The translations under genes were made by a program, and so were the position numbers. DNA of 64,000 nucleotides, from the NCBI RefSeq assembly GCF_910592395.1, contig NC_088308.1, forward strand, positions 28,597,501 through 28,661,500, read 5' to 3'. Numbering within the stretch: the stretch's first letter is position 1; each line of letters starts with the position of its first letter. The notes beneath the pieces are model-generated. The model saw nothing but the letters and a program-made list of their open reading frames with translations. It was not told the origin of the DNA and made no database searches. Below are positions 53,001 through 63,400 of this stretch, piece by piece. The DNA comes from Lineus longissimus. Lineage: Eukaryota; Nemertea; Pilidiophora; Heteronemertea; Lineidae.

Positions 53001-54834
53001 GGATTCTGTAAAACAGTGTGTCATAATCTTTGGTTGATATTTTAAAAGGAAACTTGTTTAAATATCAACTTTATAAACAAGGGTTTTACTCTAGATATGC
53101 AACTCATCCCTAATGGCCTGGGGAACTCTTTTGACTGCTATAAAGTGTACATAAGAAGCGACTGAATCAGTAGAGACAACTCTTGCAGAAAATAGCATTC
53201 TGCCAATATTGACATTTGAAAGCTACAGATTGACCCATGCAGATTGTGTCACCTCATGAAACTAATTTTCAATGAATTGAGGCACAGCATTGATGGAATA
53301 TCAGCAAACATGAGGCCAAACATGACTTCACCTCAAAAATAGGTATTCTGGTCTTAAGACTGTAAACTTGCATTTGATCAAAATTCTGGCTTATTTTTCA
53401 TTCTGAACACTACATATAATGTCCTTTCAATCTCAAATATAAATATTCATGAGAAAGAAATGGGTTACCTCAGGAAGATACGTGAGGTATGTTTGTTTGG
53501 TGAAATAGGGCAGCTCATCATTCTCATCTTGCAGGAGAACCGAGCATGAAAGTTGATCAAAATCGTTAGCGGAGACAAACGCCTTCACTACAAACGACAA
53601 TTTGTTGTCCTCCTGTATAGAAATGGGAAAACATCAAGATTAAATGAACCACTAGACAGGTTAACAAGAGGTACTGAATTATGTTTTGTGTTCCATCGCT
53701 CCACCTGCCTTGACATGCAGTAGCAGACACACTTGAGTCAAAGGCGATGGTATTCAGGTGTCTGACAGGTGAGTCAGAGGCCACTCAACTCAGATTTCTG
53801 TTACAGTCCAAGAGACAAGTGAGTTAGAGGCCACTCAACTCAGATTTCTGTTACAGTACAAGAGACAAGTGAGTAAGAGGCCACTCAACTCAGATTTCTG
53901 TTACAGTCCAAGAGAAAAGTGAGTAAGAGGCCACTCAACTCAGGTATTCGTTACATTCTTTACAACGTTTTATTGCAACCTTTAGATTCATAGGTAAGCT
54001 GACCTGAATAATGACACAGTCTGTGATTCATGCTTATTGTGAGGAAAACTACAAGACCCGATATTAGCATTACCTCATAATCTAGTCTTCGCTGTGGCCC
54101 AATTATTACTATACTACCGCCAGTGTTGCTGTATCTAACTCGGATAATAGAAAATGCATCTGTATTCTCTAATTCAAATTGAACTCTAAGACCCCTATCA
54201 TGGTGAGCCTCAATCGCAATTATTGAAGTACCTGCAACCAAGAGACATATCTTTACACGATGAAGACTGGCAGAAGATTGGGGAGAGTGGCAATGACGAA
54301 TGTTTGCTCTTGTCATTAAATCATTGATTAGAATTTTCAAAAGTCAAAATTTTCAAAGGTACGCTCTCAAGAGGAAGGGGTTGCCCAAAAAGGGTCAGTC
54401 CCTGTTGATTTCAAGTTGTGTCCCTACGAAAAAATCAATGGCCATTTTGTTTCCCCACAAATAGTACTACTTACCAATTGGAGTGGATTCTGAGAGACCA
54501 CTGATTCTACAAAGTCTTGTTGTGAAAGTTACTCGTCCTGATGCATGACCTAGAAGTTGAAATAGAATTAATGAACTTGAAAATCAGTCTGTACCAAATC
54601 CCAGTATGAGTTGATATACTGAATCCTAGGGTCATCTGAGTAGTCTGAAGAACTCTCAACCAGGGATGGCAGACAAATAAGTGACAGGGGTTGGTATCGG
54701 GCAGTCGCAGAGAACCTATAAGGATGTAGTGGCATCATAGATGATTTCAGTCAAAAAGGTAACAAAATATGAAACCTACCTAAAATAGCGAGGAGCAGAG
54801 TGGTTGCCAAACCAAATCCACTGAGTCCCTTCAT
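33378..54834 (-). CDS. Cadherin-23-like protein, complete, 38 coding exons, 1802 residues
   Basis: Minus-strand exons, 5' to 3': 54780-54834, 54475-54549, 54074-54231, 53469-53612, 52889-53005, 51997-52173, 51419-51535, 51103-51181, 50569-50678, 50006-50209, 49490-49645, 49108-49266, 48653-48726, 48176-48440, 46708-46859, 46312-46381, 45641-45898, 45222-45348, 44732-44880, 44282-44414, 43705-43926, 43319-43476, 42760-42903, 42421-42543, 41823-42018, 41415-41635, 40778-40972, 40383-40493, 40040-40166, 39468-39725, 38854-39137, 38262-38440, 37848-37992, 35371-35489, 34974-35005, 34064-34100, 33682-33715, 33378-33422. All splice phases agree and the sum is 5409 nt. Thirteen DxNDNxPxF-type linkers imply about 14 calcium-dependent cadherin repeats. 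They precede a membrane-adjacent domain, one helix and a ~50-residue tail lacking a catenin-binding region. The role inferred is cell-surface adhesion. Three donors are non-optimal but GT: GTCAGT (exon 10), GTTGGT (exon 20) and GTACAC (exon 21). Confidence 0.92.
35371..35489 (-). CDS. Transmembrane exon of the cadherin-23-like protein
   Basis: Encodes an acidic juxtamembrane stretch and then an uninterrupted hydrophobic helix (about residues 1725-1750, VFIIMCIIVVILIVALVLLG), ending FFLNR. The donor is GTAAGT, phase 2. It is the only membrane-spanning segment in the protein. Confidence 0.9.
35518..37500. repeat. 67-bp minisatellite, about 30 copies, in the intron upstream of the transmembrane exon
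   Basis: The unit is GAACGGTCTGTGCTTAAAC..GCCCCGATAA, with 65-67 bp variants differing in ACACAG, ACAG or ATAG after the AAACA. The array ends about 30 bp from the acceptor of the transmembrane exon (35371-35489). Variant order repeats with a 264-bp (four-unit) and a 790-bp (twelve-unit) period. Minus-strand open frames across it (SIGGLQWGF..) are artefacts of repetition. Confidence 0.95.
37848..38440 (-). CDS. Membrane-adjacent domain exons (32 and 33) of the cadherin-23-like protein
   Basis: Residues ~1607-1714. They open VYVTESATRVKVSINRSPDE and continue through ADLIVHVVDMNQNSI. The pattern VYV..RVKV.IN..PD followed by LIVHVV is the one found in the ferredoxin-like membrane-adjacent domain next to the membrane in cadherin-23, and is absent from classical cadherins. 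This is the main basis for the cadherin-23-like call. It has no DxNDN linker, as expected for this domain. Confidence 0.7.
39562..39573 (-). other. Dibasic RKKR motif in the cadherin-23-like ectodomain
   Basis: Codons AGA AAG AAG CGG encode R1477-R1480 followed by Ala, in exon 30 between cadherin repeats 12 and 14. It fits the R-X-K/R-R proprotein convertase consensus. Whether it is exposed or cut is unknown. Confidence 0.4.
47032..48027. repeat. 15-bp minisatellite, about 66 copies, in the intron between cadherin exons 14 and 15
   Basis: The unit is CCCTGTGTCCCAATG, with variants TCACAATG, TCTCATTG and TCCCTGGTG. The period is a multiple of three and the unit lacks stops, so several frames on both strands stay open for hundreds of codons (PMPCV, GHWDT and ALCPN repeats). 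I consider these non-coding because the array sits within a spliced intron with intact flanking splice sites. Confidence 0.95.
51284..51297. repeat. G14 homopolymer
   Basis: Fourteen consecutive G on the plus strand, inside the intron between cadherin exons 7 and 8. Confidence 0.9.
52303..52899 (-). repeat. 45-bp minisatellite made of the cadherin exon 5 end, splice donor and a new acceptor
   Basis: On the minus strand each unit reads TCCTTTCTGTCTGCTCAG (acceptor), then 18 nt encoding SVAELK or SVANLK, then AAG|GTAAGT (donor). The true exon 5 (52889-53005) ends with the same AAG after SVADLK. Duplicate donors lie at 45-bp steps, at plus-strand 52840 down to 52345, with a degenerate one at 52303. 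Twelve units have an intact acceptor and donor. The plus-strand open frame across this stretch is an artefact. Confidence 0.9.
53771..53944. repeat. 50-bp tandem repeat, 3.5 copies, in the cadherin intron between exons 3 and 4
   Basis: The unit runs from GAGTTAGAGGCCACTCAACT to AGAGACAAGT, with starts at 53771, 53821, 53871 and 53921 (partial). Confidence 0.9.
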
Positions 54835-54868
54835 ACTGGTGTGGTGAGGAGGGGCACCAATTGGCAAT
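54780..54868 (-). CDS. Signal-peptide exon of the cadherin-23-like gene with upstream 5' UTR splice acceptor
   Basis: Coding part 54780-54834 encodes MKGLSGFGLATTLLLAIL, a short signal peptide, and ends in phase 1 at a GTAGGT donor. Upstream, TGGTCTTCATTGCAG (ending at 54869 on the minus strand) is a good acceptor. This ATG exon therefore probably follows at least one non-coding 5' exon that I cannot place. Confidence 0.75.
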
Positions 54869-57420
54869 CTGCAATGAAGACCACACCAGTAAGGTTGTTA
54901 TGGTTTATCCAAGGTAGAACACCAGAGCGCAGAGGAAAATAGACTTCATGCACTTGACATGCTTGAACACTGCTGGTAGGTCAATTCAGGCCTATGTAAG
55001 GCCTGAGCAGCTAAGCTCAGTTTCATTTCTGAGACGAGCTGCATGAGACTGCAAGTTACTGTCACTGTTCAATCTTTGAGCTTGAAGGAATCAGATGGCA
55101 TTGGGGGGCGCCATTGGCATGAAAATATAGCGGGGTGACGAAGAATAATGATGTATGAATGAGAGCGTGATGATAGGCTTATCATAGTGATAGACCTCTA
55201 CTGGGACCAATGAAGAAATAAATGCCTACCTTATGATTATGTATAAGTCGTCCTCAGCAGTGTTGTCAGATTCAGAATTGGCTACTGAAATAAGGATGAC
55301 CTGATAAACTAAACTGCCTCAGAGATGAATCCCGCCCTTAGCTCAATTTACCATGATTTGCATCATACAGGACAGAGGAATTCAAGGCAATAGAGACATG
55401 TATACAACAAAATACACCTGGACCCCAGGTGTTCAACAAGATCATCATGATTTCTAAAGAACAGGTAGATTTACTGTCACAAAGTGGGTCATCTTTTGTG
55501 GGTCATCATTTTTACTAGAGGCTCAATAGTCTGGCACTCAGCTGATCATATTTAATCAGGCTAGCATGGTGAGTTTTACCATGGCAATTTGATCAAAACA
55601 ATGCAGGGTCAGGATGCTTTGATCAAACTTTTGGCATGACAACCAGCGTATCAATATTTTAATACGCATTGATGTTTTGAAACTTAAGCCATGTGAAACC
55701 ATTCTTGATGACCTCCTTAACATGTGAATAGTCAGCTGAGCAAATTGATGCTGGTTACTAGCTTTAAGGGAAGATTTAGATAAATTGCCATTGAGGAGGC
55801 AATTCCCGAGGGAATTTATGTATTTCATAGCAAAGTATTTCATTGGAAATGTTAGTATATCCTCCCCCATCCCCCCCCCCCTCCCCCTGTTAATGTGCGT
55901 TCTGGGATTGAGTATGAATCTGTCATAATCAGTTTTATTGCATGATATGCCGCTTTAAAAGTTGCTGTTGGATGTAGTAGTATACTGTTAAAATACAGTC
56001 CCAGTTTTACAAATGGAACTTTATAACCGTTTGGTTCGTCTGCTCAGTTGTCTATATTTGTCAGAAGATACCAGTGCGATCGCCAAGAGCGTGAAGACAT
56101 GAAGACGGTCTCAAAGGCACAACCTGTCCTCAGTTGTGGGGTACTATACAACTATCGATGCCCCACGCACGCATCTGACCTGATGCCTGTGTCTGGAGAT
56201 GACAGGTGTGTTACCATGGTTGCACACGTGCACGATTGATCACTGGTCCAGGTTGCCCTTGGTGGAAGGAAGCGTGTTGCGCTAGTCACTCTACCAGGGA
56301 GGAAGGGAGAGCTCTGACCCCACAGAGGCTGAACATGTGAAGCACCTTAGAGTGAGGAAGCACTAGTGATGACAGGTAAAGTTGCAGTTTGGCCTCTCCA
56401 TCCATTTCGCCTAGAGGAACGCCATGGGAGTTCAACTTTCATATTCCCACAACTTGTGCTGACCAATAGGGCACGCCCCCTTCTGCCCCCCCCCCCCCCC
56501 CCCTGTAGGCCTATTGATTCTTCCTTTCTTATTCTATGACAATGTGAAGCATACATCCCATCTTTCTTTGATCATGAGGAGGAAATGGACTTCCCCTTGA
56601 GTCTACATAACGAATTTGCATATATGTATATATTCATTGGAATGGTGACCAGGTGAGCACAATGCACCCCAAAAGTTTTTTCTTAAATTCTCAATTTGTT
56701 CATAGGCCTTAGACTACATGTAGAGCCTATAATACCTGGGACCAAGATTGCAGCCTACCATACATTTATGTCACTCACACTTTGACAACTTATAAAACAG
56801 TAGACCCTCCGTGTATATGGCATTGGCTGGAACAAGAATGAAATGTTTATGCTTGGCTGAACCTACATGAACCCGTGAGATGATAATTTCAATTGGAATT
56901 TCAATATCGGGCCTCCTATTCAACATCTCAATAGACTGAGTCCTTTCTTCTGTGTATGTTGGTAGGCCTATGTCCAACATGCATCATTGACATTTGGTGG
57001 ATTTAGGCCAGATTGACATTATGGAATAACAATTTAGGCAGGGCATCTTTCGAAGGATATAAGGTAAAGATATCAACTTTTAACATCAAAGTTTGATTTT
57101 TTTGGGAAATGTCCGTGTACATGTTAGGTTTTTTCTTCCTCAAGAATGTTCTTCTTCCCTCAGTATTAAACTGTGTCAAGAGTTCCCTAGACTGCTAGGT
57201 CTGTTAGACCTTTCAAATCTGCTGCATTTTTCAATGAAATTTTCTCTTGGTAGCTTGTACATAGTAATATCTTGTTATAACAAATCCTGAGAAATCCCGC
57301 TTCTACTCTTTGATTATACATATAGAGTGTCGCAAAAAATGTTTCATCGACCCAGCGATGAAGTCTGTTCGTTGTGAAAGGGTAACTTATTTCATTGCAG
57401 AGATTTAAATACTACCCACC
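54869..57420. promoter_or_regulatory. Intergenic region between divergent cadherin genes
   Basis: About 2.6 kb between the two start codons, so it must hold the 5' non-coding exons and promoters of both genes. No TATA box or known operator is convincing. It contains a pyrimidine tract (55861-55888) and an uninterrupted C18 run (56486-56503). No coding exon is recognised. Confidence 0.5.
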
Positions 57421-60400
57421 ATGGCTCCAGCCATCAGTCAGTTGATCCAATGGCAGGTGCTGGTCGTCCTCTTCCTCGGTAAGTTTGATACTTTCATCAA
57501 CTCCCACATTGTGACAGTCACATACAAAAAGAACATCCTTCTTGGAGACATGTCTTCTGAAGACCAGTCTGAGATGGTCTCCTCAGAAGAAGAGTCCAGC
57601 AGCTCTGAAGAGAGGCATCTGTTTTTCTGAAGACAGTCTTCTCCAAAAGACAAGCTCCTCCTGGGTGACATTTGTCTCCAGCTAGGCCTATATTGTGAAA
57701 ACTGATCTCACAAAGGCCCGGTTGTCCCTATTGTTTTGACACATTCTGTGAAGCAGCAGTTCCAAGGGCAATCACCTTCAAAGACATGCTTTCCTTGTTA
57801 AGTTCAAGACAGATTGGTTTCCACAGGGCCCTCTTTACGTTTTCAGTCCCAGTCCAGGGGGTGGTAGGCTCTCTGGGGGGGGGGGGGCAAAACACCAAAA
57901 ACACGTTTTTTTTCGGCCATGTTTGGGAGGCCTGTCGTTCTGAAGACGAACTCAAGTGACAGTATGTTCAAGCTACAGCTGAATAAAGTTTCTTTCAAAG
58001 ACAAGGTCCTTGTATGTTGGTTGTTAGAGACTTGGTCTGTCGACTGATGCGGTTAATCTCCGATCGTCCTTGCATTGCATATTTCCCCTCTTCTGCTCTT
58101 ACTACATGTGACTTATAGACTTGCCCTGTTCACAGTAGTCATATGAGATATGGAGAGACAGTGGTAGTTGGGAGAAATTGCTTTTTACAGGAGTAAAAAT
58201 GTGATGTAATTTCTATTCAAGTTGAAGCAAGGATGGCCACAGGAGTTGTCCATCACTCCCGACAGAAAGTAAACAAAAGTTTCCCAGAGCAAAGTGCACT
58301 ACCATCTCCTGCTGGCGACTGGACTCATGCTGTATTATTTTCCCAATATTGTCCTTGTTCCTTTTTCAGCTTGCCATGTCATGTCACAGCGTTTGGTTTG
58401 GGCACCTAATGGCGAACCGCCCGGACGTTTAGAAGTTCTGGAGAGTGCTTCTGAAGGTATGGGCACTCCCCAATGGCAGAGTGAAGGTCTATTTGGGGAC
58501 AGAACTAAATCCAAAGTCTTCCAGCAGGACTTGCAAAGGAGGTCCAACGAAGACCTTCTTTATAACAGAAAATGGCATTAATGTATGACCCAAACTCCGA
58601 GAGTAACAATTCTTTATAGGCAAATGCTGTCACTCCATCAAATCTACTACTATAAGAATGCACTAGTACCTTCGCTGGCATAATGTCTTCTCTTTATTTC
58701 TAATGACAAGGTGCTGTTGTATGGTGCTGCATTGAGGCTGTTACCATGGGAGTTTCCTCGTCCAATCCAATTACATACACTGTCGACTCGACCATTTTCA
58801 AAATTGGTGGAGCGAACAATAATGCGTTGGAGCTTCGTGCCCCACTTGATAGAGAGGTATGTAAGCTCAGGACCAGCTCAATACACACTAATTGGGGAAT
58901 ATACCCTAACCTACTGTACAAGAGTTGTCAATTGTTTCAAGGCGCAATCGAAACTGACTGAGCCATCCTTCTTCAGATGAAGGACTGACTCGGTTTTGCC
59001 TCTAGGATTTTATGGGTTATTTGAAGATGTCTCCGAATAACACACAGTTGGTAGGTCAATAGCCAGTATTGGCAAATTAAAAAAACACACCCATATGAGG
59101 ATTTGTATCAATTTTCATATAACCATAATGAAATTCCATCATGTCGAAGTGATACAAATACACTGCTGAAACTGTTGCATTTTCTGCCGTCTTATTCCGT
59201 TTTGGCTTGATTTGCAGGAGACAGGTACTGTCAAGCTACGTCTGTCAGCCAACACCAAAACCAACTCAGGAGATCCGGTAACTTTTCATTTCCTTTTACA
59301 TGTAGTGCAGGTGTCCTCTTTAAATGAGTCTGTGACGTCAAACATGATTGTTTATTCCTTACTGTGTACATTCCACTTGATATAACTGGTCATTACAACT
59401 GGTGACCAACCAATAGAATTTACTGTCTTGTAGAAAGGTTTTGATTTGAAAGACTTGGTGCATGTCTGGTTCTTCCAGCTTCATTCCAAAGCTATCCTGA
59501 CATCATGTATTGCCTGCCAACTCACTGAGACAAGGGCACATCATGTTTTTGGACCAAAAGCAGCTTTCCTATTTATATTACATTAGACAGGTCATAGATC
59601 TTGAGGCTGGAGCTTCTCTCTGGTGGAGTCATTCAAACTGCCTTAGCATCAGAGATCTTGAGGCTGGAGCTTCTCTCTGGTGGAGTCATTCAAACTGCCT
59701 TAGCATCAGAGATCTTGAGGCTGGAGCTTCTCTCTGGTGGAGTCATTCAAACTGCCTTAGCATCAGAGATCTTGAGGCTGGAGCTTCTCTCTGGTGGAGT
59801 CATTCAAACTGCCTTAGCATCAGAGATCTTGATGATTGTGTTTGTTTGTTTTAGGTCGTACTTGACCATGACATCTACATCGCCATCGTTGATGTCAATG
59901 ACAATGCCCCCGTGTTTACAATACCAGGGGCCAACGGTGCTGGATACAAGGAGTTTTCCACCGAGATCAAGGAGGTAACATATAATTGCATCAAGGCTGA
60001 TGATTATGAAATTTAAGACTAAGAGTTTTGCATCATGATGTAATGCCTTGTCATTATGATAAGCTTAGTTCAGAGAAAACCTGTTGAATATGCTAAGAGT
60101 ACCAGCCTAATGCTATTATGTGTGTTGGAGGTTCTACTGTTGGCTATTGCCCTAAAGCAATACTTTACCTAATTTGCATCTGTCTCGCCGAAGAATCAAA
60201 AGTGTACATCCATAATTTCAAAACAAAACAAAAAGCTCTTTTCCTTAGTGATTTATATGTCAGTTCATGATGATGAATTATCTATGGCACCAGAGCACCC
60301 TAACCAGCAGAGAAACATTTCAACTGACCTACTGTCTTACCATTACAGGACACCAAGGTTAACACCACGTTCTACGCTAATAAGATGTGGGGCATTGATC

Positions 60401-63400
60401 GAGATGCCTCGTCAACCTTCAGTCGGATTGTTTTTTCTTGTGATGCCGATGGTGATCAGAATCAAGGCAACAATTCTGTAGAGGTAGGTGTTGGTAGCTT
60501 CTGCCTTCTCTGGTTACTGGAGAGGTAGGTGTTGGTAGCTTCTGCCTTCTCTGGTTACTGGAGAGGTAGGTGTTGGTAGCTTCTGCCTTCTCTGGTTACT
60601 GGAGAGGTAGGTGTTGGTAGCTTCTGCCTTCTCTGGTTACTGGAGAGGTAGGTGTTGGTAGCGTCTGCCTTCTCTGGTTACCGGAGAGGTAGGTGTTGGT
60701 GGCTTCTGCCTTCTCTGGTTACTGGAGAGGTAGGTGTTGGTAGCTTCTGCCTTCTCTGGTTACTGGAGAGGTAGGTGTTGGTGGCTTCTGCCTTCTCTGG
60801 TTACTGGAGAGGTAGGTGTTGGTAGCGTCTGCCTTCTCTGGTTACCGGAGAGGTAGGTGTTGGTAGCTTCTGCCTTCTCTGGTTACTGGAGAGGTAGGTG
60901 TTGGTAGCTTCTGCCTTCTCTGGTTACTGGAGAGGTAGGTGTTGGTGGCTTCTGCCTTCTCTGGTTACTGGAGAGGTAGGTGTTGGTAGCTTCTGCCTTC
61001 TCTGGTTACTGGAGAGGTAGGTGTTGGTAGCTTCTGCCTTCTCTGGTTACTGGAGAGGTAGGTGTTGGTAGCTTCTGCCTTCTCTGGTTACCGGAGAGGT
61101 AGGTGTTGGTAGCTTCTGCCTTCTCTGGTTACTGGAGAGGTAGGTGTTGGTAGCTTCTGCCTTCTCTGGTTACTGGAGAGGTAGGTGTTGGTAGCTTCTG
61201 CCTTCTCTGGTTACTGGAGAGGTAGGTGTTGGTAGCTTCTGCCTTCTCTGGTTACCGGAGAGGTAGGTGTTGGTAGCTTCTGCCTTCTCTGGTTACTGGA
61301 GAGGTAGGTGTTGGTAGCTTCTGCCTTCTCTGGTTACTGGAGTGGTAGGTGTTGGTAGCTTCTGCCTTCTCTGGTTACTGGAGAGGTAGGTGTTGTTTGC
61401 GTCTGCCTTCTCTGGTTACTGGAGAGGTAGGTGTTGGTAGCTTCTGCCTTCTCTGGTTACCGGAGAGGTAGGTGTTGGTAGCTTCTGCCTTCTCTGGTTA
61501 CTGGAGAGGTAGGTGTTGGTAGCTTCTGCCTTCTCTGGTTACTGGAGAGGTAGGTGTTGGTAGCTTCTGCCTTCTCTGGTTACTGGAGAGGTAGGTGTTG
61601 GTAGCTTCTGCCTTCTCTGGTTACTGGAGAGGTAGGTGTTGGTAGCTTCTGCCTTCTCTGGTTACTGGAGAGGTTGGTGTTGGTAGCTTCTGCCTTCTCT
61701 GGTTACTGGAGAGGTAGGTGTTGGTAGCTTCTGCCTTCTCGGGTTACTGGAGAGGTAGGTGTTGGTAGCGTCTGCCTTCTCTGGTTACTGGAGTGGTAGG
61801 TGTTGGTAGCTTCTGCCTTCTCGGGTTACTGGAGAGGTAGGTGTTGGTAGCTTCTGCCTTCTCTGGTTACTGGAGAGGTAGGTGTTGGTAGCGTCTGCCT
61901 TCTCTGGTTACTGGAGAGGTAGGTGTTGGTAGCTTCTGCCTTCTCGGGTTACTGGAGAGGTAGGTGTTGGTAGCTTCTGCCTTCTCTGGTTACTGGATTG
62001 GAGCGATTTGCTCAGAAAGATGTTACCTTTATCCCAAATTTAAAGATGTTTGTGACACTTAAATTGCTGCAAGAATGACATTTTACATATCAGTACTTCC
62101 CCGATTCTGACTTTTTTGGGCAATTTCCAAGATGTAATTGTCAACAATTGTCATTTGTTGCATAATAGATCATACTATATACAATACATGTATAATTGAG
62201 CCAGAGCGAGTTGGATGATATTGCCAAAACTTCGCTGTGATCACCTTTTTAATACAGTAATCCTTTTATGATGCATTCATAACTTGACTTTGTTTTTGAT
62301 TTTCAGGCAAAGATTGCATGTGAAACATTTAGTGTTTCAACCCAACAGTTGACAGGAAATGGCAATTTCTCCGCTCAGTTCAAACTGAAAAAAAAACTCA
62401 ACTACAGGAAGATTAAACTGTACATCATGACTGTGATGTTGAATGTAAGTGGATATGCCTGTACTGATTAACCCTTTCCTAGCTTCCTATCTTCTATTGA
62501 AACTGACACCTCTCTATTAAGGACACTAGTTTTGGTCCCAAATATTTCATTCAATTTGAACTCTCTAATCAGGACACCTCTCTATTAAGGACAGTATTTG
62601 TCAGTCCCGAGGGTGTCCTTGATAGAGAGGTTTTACTTCACTCTTTTTGTCTTCTTGTCACTGTTAATTTAATAGTCATTCTAAAAATTAACTGAAGATA
62701 ATGGATACTGGTACTATTTGCTTTATTTTCAGGACTTCAATGAAGATGGCACCGTCAAACATCAGGTGAATGCTTTGTTGCTTATCAAAGTGATTGACAT
62801 TCAGAATGAGAGTCCAGTCTTCTACCCTCCAATCATCACAGCTAATCTCAAAGATGGCACCGAAAAGGTTAGAGAATATTATATTGTTCTTTTTGTCAAG
62901 GAAAGTTGCATGTCATTCAGCTACCGGGTCATGCAGTGATACCACCAGAGTTGTTAGGCCCAGAGCTTAACAGCCTTATACAACATTAACCATTCCATGT
63001 AAAAGTCGTCTCAAGTATTATTACCTGAGAAATGATGGTTGAAATAAATGTCTCATTTCTAAGTCATGATGTTGCATGATTTTGTTTTTAGGACGTTACT
63101 GTGGCCAATGTCAGAGCTCAAGATCAAGATATGGAGAATCCGATTGATAAAAATCCGGTTATATTGAGTATCTTGAAAGTTGAACCAGGTAAGAAAATTG
63201 ACCTATGATCCTTATTAACACATCACTACTTTTGCTTAATCTAAGAAGTTACAATCATCAGGCAGACGTGGCAGGAATTAAGGCATGTTGAACTGTAAAG
63301 CATCTCGATATACAGTATATGAAAGTTGTTTTTCAAAACTTGATTTCATTTCAGCCTTAAAGAATGGTTTCTATCTGAAAGATTTTAACTGCACTAAAGG

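Noticed and set aside
52322..53011. 229-codon plus-strand repeat protein (SRQKGLTYLEFSYGL)
   Set aside because: Antisense shadow of the 45-bp array and cadherin exon 5.
57421..57630. 69-codon frame reading past the signal-peptide exon of the second cadherin
   Set aside because: The frame crosses a clear GTAAGT donor at 57479 and the continuation is a local GAAGA-rich intronic palindrome.
59510..59978. Plus-strand repeat frames LEAGASLWWSHSNC and LRLELLSGGVIQTALASEI
   Set aside because: Come from the 57-bp intronic repeat; the cadherin exon in phase begins only at 59855.
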